Shown here: piece by piece, positions 41,638 to 51,384 of the stretch
Layout: each line of letters opens with the position of its first letter
Position numbering within the stretch: the stretch's first letter is position 1
Origin: CAWDMN01 sp963803155
Lineage (GTDB): Bacteria; Acidobacteriota; Terriglobia; Versatilivoradales; Versatilivoraceae
NCBI GenBank assembly: GCA_963803155.1
Contig: CAWDMN010000085.1
Span: forward strand, 119,398-183,397
DNA length: 64,000 nucleotides
Direction: 5' to 3'
The notes under the pieces: generated by a model
Seen by the model: the letters and a program-made list of their open reading frames with translations, nothing else
Told to the model about the DNA's origin: nothing
Database searches by the model: none
Translations under genes and position numbers: made by a program

Positions 41638-43260
41638 TCAACCAATTGAGGAAGACTGAACAATTGCGGTTTTCTTCTCCTGACGAAAAACTCGAAAATC
41701 CAGTTCCGGAAAAAGATTGTCAATTTTTTCAATCTCCTCCAAGCGGTGAGGTGGTCGGTTGCGGAAGAGAGTCCGTTCCAAATAGGAAAATCGTTCGAAA
41801 TGGTCATGAAACCGCTGTATGGCGTATTGTGGAAATTCCTGACGGCTGAGCATGAAGGCCCAGTCGCTGCTTTGCAACAAGAGCAATTCCCTGGCGGCCT
41901 GATTGAGGAGTCTTTCTTGAATCGGCGCGGGATTCGAAAAATGATGAGCCAGTCTCAACATTTGTTGTTCAGCCCGGTGTTGATGCCGGTAGAGCCAATG
42001 GTTTTTTTCATTGATCCAAACCCGGTTATATCCTTCGGCTCCCCAAGTGGAGGCCGCGGGCTGTTGTGAGTAGGAGAGATTTGTTTCCGCAAGATATTCC
42101 GAAAGATGAACCGAGCGAATTTCCCTTTTATGGGCATCGAGGTGGCGAAAGACGGCTTCCAGAAATTGAGGCCCTTCAAACCACCAATGTCCAAAAAGCT
42201 CCGCATCATAAGGACAGACCACCAGAGGATCGATTCCCAACATCGGGCGCAGTTGTTCCATTTGTTTCCTACGCTGTTCCACAAAATGAACAGCATGGGA
42301 AATAACTCCTTCCCTTGCTCTAGGGGGATCGTAAAGATCTCGCCGGCTTAAATCATTTCCACCCGTAATCCGGTAATATTTAATTCCCACATTGCGCCTC
42401 ACTCCATCCGCATGGAGATAAGGCTTGATGTACTCATAGTCAGCGTCGTATCCCAAATCCCGATAAAACTCACGGTAGGAAAAATCACCAGGATAACCGT
42501 GATGCAAATTCCACACTTGCCAGCTGGATTCCAAGTCGCGGGCGAAAGCAAAGGCGCCCGAAGGAGTGATTATCGGGGCGAATGTGCCGGCTATGGGGCG
42601 GGGAGTCCCATAAAGAATTCCATGGGCATCGAGAATGAAATACCGGAAGTTAGCATCACTCAGCAATTGCTCCAGCCCTGGTTCATAGCCGCATTCAGCC
42701 AGCCAAATCCCGTCCGGCTGACGGCCGAAATGTCGTATGTGATTGTGCAGCGCAACGTCGATTTGAGCCCGTTGTGCTTCCCGGCATGAAACTAAAGGGA
42801 GAAAGGCATGGGTGGCCGGGCAAGTCATCAGCTCGAGCCCGCCTTGAATCTGAAGCTGGCGGATTGCCATAAAGAGATCACGGTGGCAACAGTCTTCAAA
42901 GAAATCCCGCGCGTCACCAAACAGCTGGCGGTACATTCGCGCCAAGCCATGAACCTGAGGCATGGCGAAGGTTCTGGCGATTTCTTTTTCGCTCAATTCA
43001 ATCCGGCTGGCCAGATAGGCCAGGTATCTTGACTGAAGCAGAGAATCAGCCATCATTTCAGCCAAAGTTGGGGATATGGAAAGAGTCAGTCGGAAGGGGA
43101 CTCCTTCTTCCACGAGGCGCAGTAAGACCCGCAGAATGGGAATGTAGCTTTCGGTCAGCGCTTCGAAAAACCAATCTTCCTCCAAAAATGCAGGGTGTTC
43201 GGGGTGCCGAACGAAAGGGAGATGAGCATGCAATATTAATGCCAGATAACCGCTGGACAT
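41638..43260 (-). CDS. Glycoside hydrolase family 57 alpha-glucan branching enzyme (DUF1957 type)
   Basis: A 540-residue cytoplasmic enzyme acting on alpha-glucans. The family start GYLALILHAHLPFVRHPEH is at the N-terminus. The (beta/alpha)7 barrel has the nucleophile glutamate in WLAECGYEPGLEQLL and the acid aspartate in CPYDAELFGHWWFEGPQFL. A helical DUF1957 C-terminus follows (SSDWAFMLSRQEFPQYAIQR with FHDHF). The ATG at 43260 fits family starts; a GTG at 43302 is in frame, and neither has a clear ribosome site. It lies downstream of GlgB and DUF4912 genes on the same strand, the customary company of this enzyme, pointing to glycogen or a related storage glucan. Confidence 0.9.
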   Translation of the reverse strand: MSSGYLALILHAHLPFVRHPEHPAFLEEDWFFEALTESYIPILRVLLRLVEEGVPFRLTLSISPTLAEMMADSLLQSRYLAYLASRIELSEKEIARTFAMPQVHGLARMYRQLFGDARDFFEDCCHRDLFMAIRQLQIQGGLELMTCPATHAFLPLVSCREAQRAQIDVALHNHIRHFGRQPDGIWLAECGYEPGLEQLLSDANFRYFILDAHGILYGTPRPIAGTFAPIITPSGAFAFARDLESSWQVWNLHHGYPGDFSYREFYRDLGYDADYEYIKPYLHADGVRRNVGIKYYRITGGNDLSRRDLYDPPRAREGVISHAVHFVEQRRKQMEQLRPMLGIDPLVVCPYDAELFGHWWFEGPQFLEAVFRHLDAHKREIRSVHLSEYLAETNLSYSQQPAASTWGAEGYNRVWINEKNHWLYRHQHRAEQQMLRLAHHFSNPAPIQERLLNQAARELLLLQSSDWAFMLSRQEFPQYAIQRFHDHFERFSYLERTLFRNRPPHRLEEIEKIDNLFPELDFRVFRQEKKTAIVQSSSIG

Positions 43261-43586
43261 GGGGCAAGACTGAGAGGATAAATTGTTATGTCCGATTCCC
43301 ACCGGGCTGGGCTAAAGTGAAAAGGCCATAGAGTCACAGAGGAGCTGAACGTTTTGTGACACTGCGGACAATTCTTTGGAAAAGATTCAGCTACGACTCA
43401 TGCAGACAGACTCCAGGAGTCAGAATTCAGAATGGCCTGCGAATTGACTTCCTCCAGTTGCCAGCACAAACTGGTGAGCCTTTTGCCACACCACTCATTC
43501 CTCAAATCGCGCCGCTAGAGCCTTCATGCTGGCTCCTGAATTCTGACTCCTGGCTGCCCAATAAGAGGCAACTGCGAGTGTTTTCC

Positions 43587-45821
43587 CTATGGATTTTCCA
43601 ACTTGAACACCAAACCCGCCAGCGGCGGCAGAGTCAAGAGGAGAGAATAATCCCGCCCTTGCCAAGCATATTCATCGGTCGGCAATCCACCTGAATTGCC
43701 CTGATTAAAACCGCCATAAATCTCCGAATCGCTATTCAGAATTTCCCGATAGAAACCCGGCGAGGGAACGCCGACTCGGTATCCTCCCCTCAAGACCGGC
43801 GTGAAATTGTAGACAAAGACCAAAAAATCTTCAGGATGCCGGCCACGCCGGATAAAGCTGACAATACTGTTGTCGGCGTCATGAAAATCAATCCACTCAA
43901 ATCCCGTGTAGTGAAAGTCCACTTCGTATAAGGCGGGATGTGAAGTGTAAAGCCGGTTCAAATCCTGCACAAAACGTTGCATCTTCCGGTGTTGATCCCA
44001 TCCGAGCAGATTCCAATCGAGACTGGTGTCGTGATTCCACTCCTGCCACTGGCCGATTTCCGCCCCCATGAATAGCAGCTTCTTTCCAGGCTGTCCGTAC
44101 ATATAGGACAAGAGCAGGCGCAAGTTGCTGAATTTATCTGGCACATAACCGGGCATTTTATTGAGGAGAGAACATTTGCCATGCACCACCTCATCATGTG
44201 AGAGGGGAAGGATGAAATTCTCGGTAAAGGCATACATCAAGGCAAAGGTTAAATTGTTATGATGAAATTTGCGATGGATGGGATCTTGGGAAAAATAGGA
44301 GAGGATGTCGTTCATCCAACCCATGTTCCATTTCAGGCTGAATCCCAATCCACCCAGGTAGGTGGGGCGGGAAACTGCCGGCCAGGCCGTCGATTCCTCA
44401 GCGATCGTAAGCACCCCCGGGTGATAATGGTAAGCCACTTCATTAAACTTCTTTAGGAAATCGATGGCATCCAGGTTTTCATTCCCCCCGAATTGGTTGG
44501 GAATCCACTCGCCGGGTTTCCGCGAATAATCCAGATACAACATGGAAGCAACGGCATCGACTCGAAGTCCATCCAGATGATATTTGTCCAGCCAGAAGAG
44601 GGCGCTGTTCAATAAAAAACTGCGAACTTCATTGCGTCCGTAATTAAAAATCAAGGTTCCCCAATCGCGATGTTCGCCCTGACGGGGATCGGCATGTTCA
44701 TAAAGACAGGTTCCATCGAATGAGGCCAGCCCATGCCCATCTTTGGGGAAATGAGCGGGAACCCAATCCAGAATCACGCCCAGGCCATTTTGATGGCAGC
44801 GGTCCACAAACCACATAAAATCTTCAGGGGAGCCATAGCGGCTGGTGGGAGCAAAGTAACCAACGGTTTGATATCCCCAGGAACCATCAAACGGGTGCTC
44901 GGTGATCGGCAGTAATTCCAAGTGGGTAAATCCCATCTGATGACAGTAGAGAATCAGCTTGTCTGCTAGTTCACGATAAGTTAGATAGCGGTTTCCCTCC
45001 TCCGGAACTCGCATCCAGGAACCTAAATGAACCTCATAAATGATAATGGGACTCTCAAGCCAGTTCTTTTCCTGTCTTTTTTTCATCCATTCCTGATCCT
45101 GCCAGTGATACCGGTCCAACCGGTGAACCACGCAAGCAGTCTTGGGCGGGATTTCAAAAAAGAAAGCATAGGGATCGACTTTTTGAGCGAGGGAACCTCC
45201 AGCATGAGACTTGATTTCATACTTGTAGAGAGTTCCTTCCACAAGACCGGGAATAAACAATTCCCACAGCCCGGACGAACCGCGGCATCGCATGGGATGG
45301 CTCCGGCCATCCCAAAGATTAAAATCTCCAATGACGCTGATCCGCTCGGCGTTGGGAGCCCACACCGCGAAAAAAACTCCTTCGATTCCGTTCAGCGACA
45401 TCAAATGTGCGCCCAACTTATCATATTTTTTATAATGACTTCCCTCGCCAATCAGATGGAGATCAAAATCGGTCAGAACCGGCCAGAAACAATATGGATC
45501 ATGGAACTGATAGATATCTCCCTCAGTGGTTTGCTTCTGGAGCTTATAGGAAAATATCTGGCTTTTTTGAGGAAATTGCGACTCATAAAATCCCTCCTCA
45601 CGTATCTTTTGCATGGGGACTGGAATGGAAGGCTCGCCTTCGGGGAGGACCCATGCCGCCACGGCGTCCGGGAGAAATGCTCGGATTGTGACAAGGGAAT
45701 GGGTTTCCTCTCCCTCTTTCTCCTCCGATTCAATCAAATGTGCCCCCAAGATGTGAAAGGGGTCAGAATGTGCCGCGAGGACAATTTGGTCTATTTCATT
45801 TTCGGTACTTGTTGAGTTCAT
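43587..45821 (-). CDS. glgB: 1,4-alpha-glucan branching enzyme GlgB (GH13)
   Basis: A 744-residue enzyme that cuts alpha-1,4 chains and reattaches them in alpha-1,6 linkage during glycogen synthesis. The N-terminal carbohydrate-binding modules (CBM48-type, GVFFAVWAPNAERISVIGDFN) precede the GH13 barrel with GVILDWVPAHFPKDGHGL, the nucleophile Asp in DGLRVDAVASMLYLDYSR, the acid Glu in LTIAEESTAWP and LPLSHDEVVHGK. The ATG at 45821 follows AAAGG by eight bases. The upstream DUF4912 gene ends 53 bases away and a GH57 branching enzyme follows, so the two branching activities are encoded together. Confidence 0.95.
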   Translation of the reverse strand: MNSTSTENEIDQIVLAAHSDPFHILGAHLIESEEKEGEETHSLVTIRAFLPDAVAAWVLPEGEPSIPVPMQKIREEGFYESQFPQKSQIFSYKLQKQTTEGDIYQFHDPYCFWPVLTDFDLHLIGEGSHYKKYDKLGAHLMSLNGIEGVFFAVWAPNAERISVIGDFNLWDGRSHPMRCRGSSGLWELFIPGLVEGTLYKYEIKSHAGGSLAQKVDPYAFFFEIPPKTACVVHRLDRYHWQDQEWMKKRQEKNWLESPIIIYEVHLGSWMRVPEEGNRYLTYRELADKLILYCHQMGFTHLELLPITEHPFDGSWGYQTVGYFAPTSRYGSPEDFMWFVDRCHQNGLGVILDWVPAHFPKDGHGLASFDGTCLYEHADPRQGEHRDWGTLIFNYGRNEVRSFLLNSALFWLDKYHLDGLRVDAVASMLYLDYSRKPGEWIPNQFGGNENLDAIDFLKKFNEVAYHYHPGVLTIAEESTAWPAVSRPTYLGGLGFSLKWNMGWMNDILSYFSQDPIHRKFHHNNLTFALMYAFTENFILPLSHDEVVHGKCSLLNKMPGYVPDKFSNLRLLLSYMYGQPGKKLLFMGAEIGQWQEWNHDTSLDWNLLGWDQHRKMQRFVQDLNRLYTSHPALYEVDFHYTGFEWIDFHDADNSIVSFIRRGRHPEDFLVFVYNFTPVLRGGYRVGVPSPGFYREILNSDSEIYGGFNQGNSGGLPTDEYAWQGRDYSLLLTLPPLAGLVFKLENP

Positions 45822-45874
45822 ATATTGACCTTTATTACAGCCTATTGAGCGATAGTTCACGCAAGGGTGTCATT

Positions 45875-46618
45875 TTACAAAAAACCATCCGAACTGGCGG
45901 GCCGTCCACGAAAAGATTCCGGGGCAACATCTTCCTTATCCAATCCCTCAATTTCAAATTTAATGCTCTCAGGCTGGCTGGCTGCAACGGAATGATCGCC
46001 TGGTTTAGCCGAATCTATTGGCTCCAATAATTCGAGGAGCGAATCAGCCGGCGCCACGGCTTCAACCAGCGGGGAAGTGGGTTCGAAGGCTACTCCAGAC
46101 AACTGGATTAATTTTTCCAATAATGGAAGTGGAGCGGGGGTTGCCTCCATTGAAGGGACAACCGGAGCCAATGAAATTGTCGGAGTCTTCACGATGTTAG
46201 ATTTTAGAAAAGGAATAATCCCATATTCCGCCGAATAAAGACATAATTCCACCTGATAGTTATTGGCTGGCAATACATTGAACCACCAATGTGTGGTTGC
46301 CCCAATATCATAATGGGCGGGTGAAGGCTGAACAGCGGGCAGACAACGAATTACCACATGAAAAAAAGAGCGATCCTCCCGAGGGAATTGTCTAAGAAAT
46401 TTCTTCAGATGCCGGGCGGCCAAATCCCAATAGGCATATAGCTGAAAAGGGCTTTGGACCATCAAAAAAAGCCGGCTTCGAGAGGCGGGGGAAACAATGG
46501 TTTGGTGGAAATCCTGGAAGAGTGAGGATGACAATGGGGCGTCGCCTTGATTAAGCACATCCAGTATATTGTCCTCTTCGTAAGTCGGGTCAGTGCTTGC
46601 TGGTAGTGGAGAGATCAT
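45875..46618 (-). CDS. DUF4912 domain-containing protein
   Basis: A 247-residue protein. Residues 48-140 form the DUF4912 domain (RLFLMVQSPFQLYAYWDLA, FFHVVIRCLPAV and WWFNVLPANNYQVELCLYS), which looks like a beta-sandwich with a carbohydrate-binding look. The last 100 residues are Pro/Ala/Ser-rich and probably disordered. It is the first gene of a same-strand group with glgB and the GH57 enzyme. DUF4912 proteins are often neighbours of GH57 genes, so a role in glucan binding or enzyme assembly is inferred, not shown. Confidence 0.82.
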   Translation of the reverse strand: MISPLPASTDPTYEEDNILDVLNQGDAPLSSSLFQDFHQTIVSPASRSRLFLMVQSPFQLYAYWDLAARHLKKFLRQFPREDRSFFHVVIRCLPAVQPSPAHYDIGATTHWWFNVLPANNYQVELCLYSAEYGIIPFLKSNIVKTPTISLAPVVPSMEATPAPLPLLEKLIQLSGVAFEPTSPLVEAVAPADSLLELLEPIDSAKPGDHSVAASQPESIKFEIEGLDKEDVAPESFRGRPASSDGFL

Positions 46619-46798
46619 GATCAGTGTGCTCCCGTCCCATTACTCCCAATTGTCTATGGTGATTCCATGGTATCCATTTTCAAAAATAGCAAAGAGCGGA
46701 TCATCTGTCCAATTGAAAAAGTCCACGTTGTGTGCAAAAAATAGTCGAATGTGAAGCGCCAGCAGGGGGTGATCATAAATGTGGAGGCCAAGAAGAGT

Positions 46799-47692
46799 AT
46801 GATGAAAAGAAGAGAATCATCAGACTATTGGAGTCAAGTCCATCAAGCTGCTGCTCATCTCAGAAGAAAGTTTCATTGGAAAAAAGGTTGTTCTGCCGCC
46901 GACTTGGCTATAGTGCTGGGTTCCGGCCTCGGTGGATTTTCCGATGTGCTCACAACCCCTCGCGAAATCCCTTTTTCGATGATTCCACATTTCCCCGCCT
47001 CGGGAGTCTCCGGGCATGCCGGTGCTTTAATCCTGGGAATGCTGGAGGGGCGGCAGGTTCTCTGCTTAAAGGGAAGAGTGCATTTATATGAGGGACATGA
47101 TTTGCTGCGCGTTACTTTTGCCGTGAGAGTCCTGGGACATCTCGGAATAACAAAAATGATTTTCACCAACGCCGCCGGAGGAATCAATGCTGCCTTTCAT
47201 CCCGGAGACCTTATGCTGATCGAAGATCACATCAGCACATTTTTCCCCAACCCTCTGCTTGGGAAGAATTTGGATCTGCTTGGGCCCCGTTTCCCCGACA
47301 TGAGCGCGGCCTATTCACCACGATTGCGCAAACTGGCGGCGGAAAGCGCTCGCAGGCTCCGGTTGAAGCTGAAAAAAGGGATTTATGTGGCAGTCACGGG
47401 TCCAAGCTATGAGAGCCCGGCCGAGATCCAAATGTTTAAACGGTTAGGCGCGGATGCCGTTGGGATGTCCACGGTGCCGGAAGTGATTGTGGCCCGGCAC
47501 ATGGGAATCGAATGTTTGGGAATTTCAATCATCACTAATCTGGCGTCGGGAATTTCCAAGAAATCCCTCAATCATGTGGAAGTGTTGGAGGCTGGAGAAA
47601 AGGTCAAGCCTCGGCTGACGGAGCTTTTGCGCGAAATCTGTCGCCAAATCAATAAAAATCCAGGACTGGCGGAAAATCCGTTGCTTGATTGA
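46799..47692 (+). CDS. punA: Purine-nucleoside phosphorylase
   Basis: A 297-residue enzyme splitting purine nucleosides with phosphate, for salvage. The trimeric (class I, guanosine/inosine type) signatures are VLGSGLGGFSD (phosphate loop), VSGHAGALILG, CLKGRVHLYEGHD, TNAAGGINAAFHPGDLMLI, VTGPSYESPAEI and DAVGMSTVPEVIVARH, with NLASGISKKSLNH at the end. The ATG at 46799 follows GGAGG by 11 bases; the frame is open to a GTG at 46751. Single gene, divergent from the DUF4912-glgB group. Confidence 0.93.
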   Translation: MMKRRESSDYWSQVHQAAAHLRRKFHWKKGCSAADLAIVLGSGLGGFSDVLTTPREIPFSMIPHFPASGVSGHAGALILGMLEGRQVLCLKGRVHLYEGHDLLRVTFAVRVLGHLGITKMIFTNAAGGINAAFHPGDLMLIEDHISTFFPNPLLGKNLDLLGPRFPDMSAAYSPRLRKLAAESARRLRLKLKKGIYVAVTGPSYESPAEIQMFKRLGADAVGMSTVPEVIVARHMGIECLGISIITNLASGISKKSLNHVEVLEAGEKVKPRLTELLREICRQINKNPGLAENPLLD

Positions 47693-47969
47693 GCTTGCGG
47701 AACATATCCAGCGGGCCCGGGTTGGGAAGTTTGGATTTTGTGATAGGGACCTGGATTTTCCAGTGACATCAATGCTCTTAGAGCAACCACGGCTTTATTT
47801 ATAGTCTGTCTATGAGGTGACGCAAGATCTTTGAGTAGGATTCATTAACACAACAGCCGGTGACGCATCAAGGCTTGGATGTGGTCTTCCCGCTGTGTCA
47901 CACTCTGCTCGGTGACGCGTCCGGATCGGCCCCCATAGGCTCAAATCGGCTGGAGATTGAATTACTGAT

Positions 47970-49259
47970 TTAACCCTTTGGATATACCCATGGAGCGCGA
48001 TAGGATCTGCTGAGGAGTCTGTTGGCTTCCGCGTCACCAACGATCTGTTCCTTCGCCCCATCCCATTCAATGCTGCGGCCCAGCTTGAAGGCAATCATCG
48101 ATAAAAGACTGCAATTTGTGGAACGGTGGCCAATTTCGATATCGCAACAAGGCCGCTTGTTGGCCTGAATACTCTGAAGAAAATCCGCCCACAGTTCCCG
48201 AATGTTTTGGCTATCGGGTTGGCCCAGCTTGGGTTCCTCATGAATAATTGGCGATCCTTTTTTGGTGGGATAAAACGTGGCGCCATCCAGCCAGCCGAGG
48301 TGCAAGACTCCCTCCGTTCCATAGAAATAACAACCCACATCGGCCTTTTCCGCGCCATTCCCGCCATAAGATCGATTTTCCCAAGCCACTCGGAAGGACT
48401 CAAATTCCAGGGTTGCTAGCTGTGTGTCCGGAGCGTCGGTGTTGTCTTTTGTAATGAACCGCCCCCCGCTGGAGAATACTCTCTTGGGATATTTTTCTTC
48501 GGTATACCAGAGAATCTGATCGAACCAATGGATTCCCCAATCTCCGATGGTGCCGTTGGCATAATCCAGAAACATGCGGAAGCCGCGCGGATGGATCCCC
48601 GGATTATAAGGCCGCAACGGGGCGGGACCACACCACATGTCCCAATCCAATTCCGCCGGGGGATTGGCGTCTTTCACCTGCCAGCTTTTAAAATATGGAG
48701 TTTGAACAAAGGCGCGCACCATTCCAATTTTTCCAATTTTTCCCGCCCTCAGCATCTGCATGCCAGCGATATTATGAGGAGAAACCCGGCGATGAGTGCC
48801 CACCTGCACCACGCGATCATGTTTGCGCGCGGCGTCCACCATGGCGCGCCCTTCATGAATCGTGTGCCCAATGGGCTTTTCGACATAAACATGCGCTCCC
48901 GCTTCGACCGCGGCGATGGCGATGAGAGGATGCCAGTGGTCCGGCGTGGCCACGATCACAATCTCCGGCTTCTCTTTATGCAAGAGTTCACGGTAATCTT
49001 TATAGGAGAAAGGCTGATCGCCAGCAAGCTTCTGGACTTTTTCCACAGCTTTTTTTAAAAAGCGGCCGTCCACATCGCAGATGGCCACTATCTTGGATTG
49101 TCCAGCTTCCATCGCGCATTGAAGGATATTCATTCCCCACCACCCGCTCCCAATCAGGGCGGTGCGATATTGTTTCTGTTCTTGGGCTTTCATCAGCGGA
49201 GCCGCAGCATACATTCCCGCGCCCGTCAAAGAACTTTTTAAGAAGGACCGGCGATCCAT
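47970..49259 (-). CDS. Tat-exported Gfo/Idh/MocA family oxidoreductase
   Basis: A 429-residue NAD(P)-dependent sugar or inositol dehydrogenase-like protein. A twin-arginine signal (MDRRSFLKSSLTGAG) precedes the Rossmann fold (YRTALIGSGWWGMNILQCA). The EKP catalytic motif is in VYVEKPIGHT, and GDWGIHWFDQILW is the usual C-terminal signature. Exported Gfo/Idh/MocA proteins usually hold their NADP tightly, as does glucose-fructose oxidoreductase. GAGGGG precedes the ATG. Substrate unknown. Downstream (47693-47969) GGTGACGC recurs three times at 47816, 47862 and 47922, without a gene. Confidence 0.9.
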   Translation of the reverse strand: MDRRSFLKSSLTGAGMYAAAPLMKAQEQKQYRTALIGSGWWGMNILQCAMEAGQSKIVAICDVDGRFLKKAVEKVQKLAGDQPFSYKDYRELLHKEKPEIVIVATPDHWHPLIAIAAVEAGAHVYVEKPIGHTIHEGRAMVDAARKHDRVVQVGTHRRVSPHNIAGMQMLRAGKIGKIGMVRAFVQTPYFKSWQVKDANPPAELDWDMWCGPAPLRPYNPGIHPRGFRMFLDYANGTIGDWGIHWFDQILWYTEEKYPKRVFSSGGRFITKDNTDAPDTQLATLEFESFRVAWENRSYGGNGAEKADVGCYFYGTEGVLHLGWLDGATFYPTKKGSPIIHEEPKLGQPDSQNIRELWADFLQSIQANKRPCCDIEIGHRSTNCSLLSMIAFKLGRSIEWDGAKEQIVGDAEANRLLSRSYRAPWVYPKG

Positions 49260-49407
49260 GAAGCACCCCTCAAATAAGAATTGACTCCCTTTTCCGCAAT
49301 CGGTGATAGCTTATTTGCACTTTTTTATCTTAAAAGATCAAGCTCTTTTTGAGCGATAATTAGACAACCCAGTTGAAGCATGCCATTCGGCTGGAAAGAC
49401 AGGTGTC

Positions 49408-49986
49408 ATGATGAAGACCAAAATGATTAGTTCTACATTGGAATATGAGGGATTTGTCCGAATTGAAAAAGATCTGTTCCAGTTTGAACGATTCAGTGGT
49501 GGAATGAGCCGCGAAGTGGAACGATTCCGCTATAGCCGTGGCGATGCAGTGGCCGTGATTATTTTCGATGAAAAGCGGGAGAGTGTTTTATTGATCCGCC
49601 AATTCAGAAATGCGGTTCACTCCCGGACTGGGGATGGGTGGCTTATCGAATGTCCGGCCGGGATGATGGAAGAAGGGGAGACTCCCGAGGTAGTGGCTTT
49701 TCGCGAAGTCAGGGAAGAGACGGGATTGGAACTCGACAAAATTGAGTCTTTGACTTCATATTTTTTCAGCCCCGGAGGATGTTCCGATCAAGTACATCTG
49801 TTTTTGGGAACTTTAACGGACACAAATAAGCCGTTGGGAGTCCACGGACTCTGGGAGGAAGGGGAAGAGGTTCTGGCTGAATGGGTACCTTTGGAGCAGG
49901 CAGTCAGGATGGTCTGGCAAAAGCAGATTATTGATGCTAAAGCAATGATTGGGATTTTGATGCTGGCTCATCGGAGACAGAATTAA
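49408..49986 (+). CDS. NUDIX hydrolase, ADP-ribose pyrophosphatase type
   Basis: A 192-residue hydrolase of nucleoside diphosphates linked to another group, most likely ADP-ribose or ADP-sugars. The NUDIX box is complete: GMMEEGETPEVVAFREVREETG, as GX5EX7REUXEEXG. The N-terminal YRSRGDAVAVIIFDEK-like strand and the downstream FFSPGGCSDQVHLFLG loop are characteristic of the ADP-ribose group (NudF-like). The ATG at 49408 is preceded by CAGGTGTC; a second ATG follows at once. Single gene. Specificity cannot be fixed from the sequence. Confidence 0.88.
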   Translation: MMKTKMISSTLEYEGFVRIEKDLFQFERFSGGMSREVERFRYSRGDAVAVIIFDEKRESVLLIRQFRNAVHSRTGDGWLIECPAGMMEEGETPEVVAFREVREETGLELDKIESLTSYFFSPGGCSDQVHLFLGTLTDTNKPLGVHGLWEEGEEVLAEWVPLEQAVRMVWQKQIIDAKAMIGILMLAHRRQN

Positions 49987-50322
49987 ACCTCGGGAAAAAT
50001 TTGTCGATAAAAGGATGGAGCCGTCGTTTGCTAAGATTGTTGAGTTGATGCATTTATCGGAAGCTAGACCAATAATAGAGACATGGAGGATGGAAGAATT
50101 CACAAGTTGACAATTTGGGAGTTTGATCTTTATGATGGGGATGCCAAGATGTCATCTCAATCTAGGAGAGCCCTGTCTCTGAGTGGTAGAGAAAGAATTC
50201 TGGAATTGATCCTGATTCAGCTTGATGTCACGGATTGTCACAGCCATCTTCCCTGAGCGGTGCGTGACGGGCAACAGAGCGGCGGGGATTGGAATTTTTC
50301 CTTTTTTGTGGAGAGCCGTAGG
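49987..50322. other. Leader region with a promoter
   Basis: 336 bases. It contains the strong promoter at 50107-50136, leaving a leader of about 180 bases before the pseudo-receiver gene. No riboswitch or attenuator structure is obvious and no gene is supported. Confidence 0.5.
50107..50136 (+). promoter_or_regulatory. Housekeeping-type promoter
   Basis: TTGACA at 50107-50112 and TATGAT at 50131-50136 are 18 bases apart. This is a near-perfect primary sigma factor promoter on the plus strand, leading into the gene at 50323 after about 180 bases. Confidence 0.65.
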
Positions 50323-51309
50323 ATGTCCAAGAAAATCTTGGTTGTGGATTACGAAGAAAAATCATTGGATGAAGCGCGGGAACTATTCCAAGGTGGCGAT
50401 TTTTCCCTGCTGTTTGCGCGAAATGGCCAACAAGCCGCGGAAATTTTCAAGTCGGAAATTCCAGATCTTATATTGACCTCGGCGCTTCTTCCCAGAGTAA
50501 ATGGATTTGAACTTTCCAAAATGATCTCCAGCGGCCAACTCGGGATGATCAGACCGGTCATCATATATTCCAACATTTATAAGGCTGAGAAATATCGTCG
50601 AGAGGCTACCGTGGTGAGCGGAGCTTCCGAATTTTTGGAAAAGCCGCTCAACAAAGAACACTTGGTGTCTTTGGTGGGAAAATTGGTTCACGAATCCAGT
50701 GGGATGGCGGAGCCTGTTTTCTTTGTGCCCGAAAGCTCGGCCCTTTCTGCCAACGAGATTTTGCCCGAAGCGCCGAGCCAAATAGCAGCAGGTTCTTTTC
50801 CTCATTCGAGCACACTCGTCGCGGAGGGCGACATTCACCAAGCCGATATTTTGGACATGGGCTTCATGGATCAAGGTCCTCTCCCCGCTGCCGAGCTCGT
50901 GAAATCGGAGGGTCAATTTGGACCTGAAGAGATTTTGGACTTTGTAATTGAACCGGCTTTGGTGGAAACAAGGGAAGGAGAAACCGCATTGGAGGGAATA
51001 TTAGTTCAGGAATCCCCTGCGGCATCAAGCTTGGAGCGCGAGGAAGAAGGGGTAGTGGTTTCTGAAGAAATCGCAGATGCGATGCTAGAGGAGGAGCCGA
51101 CTCCTCAGGACATAGGGTCTATCGATGTTTCTGCCCAGGAAGAGGTTCCAACAAAGCATCCCATATTGGAGGCGGGACGTCAGGAACGTGAATTGTTTGC
51201 CCTCTCCATGTCCGCCAATAATCAGTCCAACAATTTTCGGACGATCTTTCTCACTATATTGGCAATCCTGTCATTGTTAGCTTTTGCCTATCTTTTCATT
51301 AAAAAATAA
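50323..51309 (+). CDS. Tail-anchored pseudo-receiver domain protein
   Basis: A 328-residue protein. Residues 1-120 have the fold pattern of a response-regulator receiver: KKILVVDYEEKS, IPDLILTSALLPRVNGFELS and the conserved Lys in EFLEKPLN. The phosphorylation aspartate is replaced (LTSALLP where LLD.MLP is usual) and one of the acidic pair is Tyr (VDYEE), so it should not be phosphorylated normally. Residues 125-300 are an acidic, Glu/Pro/Ser-rich, probably disordered linker. The last 25 residues (FLTILAILSLLAFAYLFIKK) form one membrane helix, placing the receiver in the cytoplasm as a tail-anchored protein. The ATG at 50323 follows GTAGG. A terminator follows the gene. Function unknown. Confidence 0.78.
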   Translation: MSKKILVVDYEEKSLDEARELFQGGDFSLLFARNGQQAAEIFKSEIPDLILTSALLPRVNGFELSKMISSGQLGMIRPVIIYSNIYKAEKYRREATVVSGASEFLEKPLNKEHLVSLVGKLVHESSGMAEPVFFVPESSALSANEILPEAPSQIAAGSFPHSSTLVAEGDIHQADILDMGFMDQGPLPAAELVKSEGQFGPEEILDFVIEPALVETREGETALEGILVQESPAASSLEREEEGVVVSEEIADAMLEEEPTPQDIGSIDVSAQEEVPTKHPILEAGRQERELFALSMSANNQSNNFRTIFLTILAILSLLAFAYLFIKK

Positions 51310-51350
51310 CTCTTTTCCCACATCCTTAAGATTTGGAAAAATTCCTTCCC

Positions 51351-51384
51351 ATCGAGGAATCCTGAGCTTTATCCTCGATTTTTT
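51351..51384 (+). terminator. Rho-independent terminator
   Basis: ATCGAGGA and TCCTCGAT form a perfect eight-base-pair stem with a 13-base loop, followed by six Ts. It lies 42 bases after the stop of the pseudo-receiver gene. Confidence 0.65.

Noticed and set aside
47816..47930. Three GGTGACGC repeats as a regulatory array
   Set aside because: Spacing is irregular, the unit is short, and the position downstream of a gene makes chance or decay as likely.
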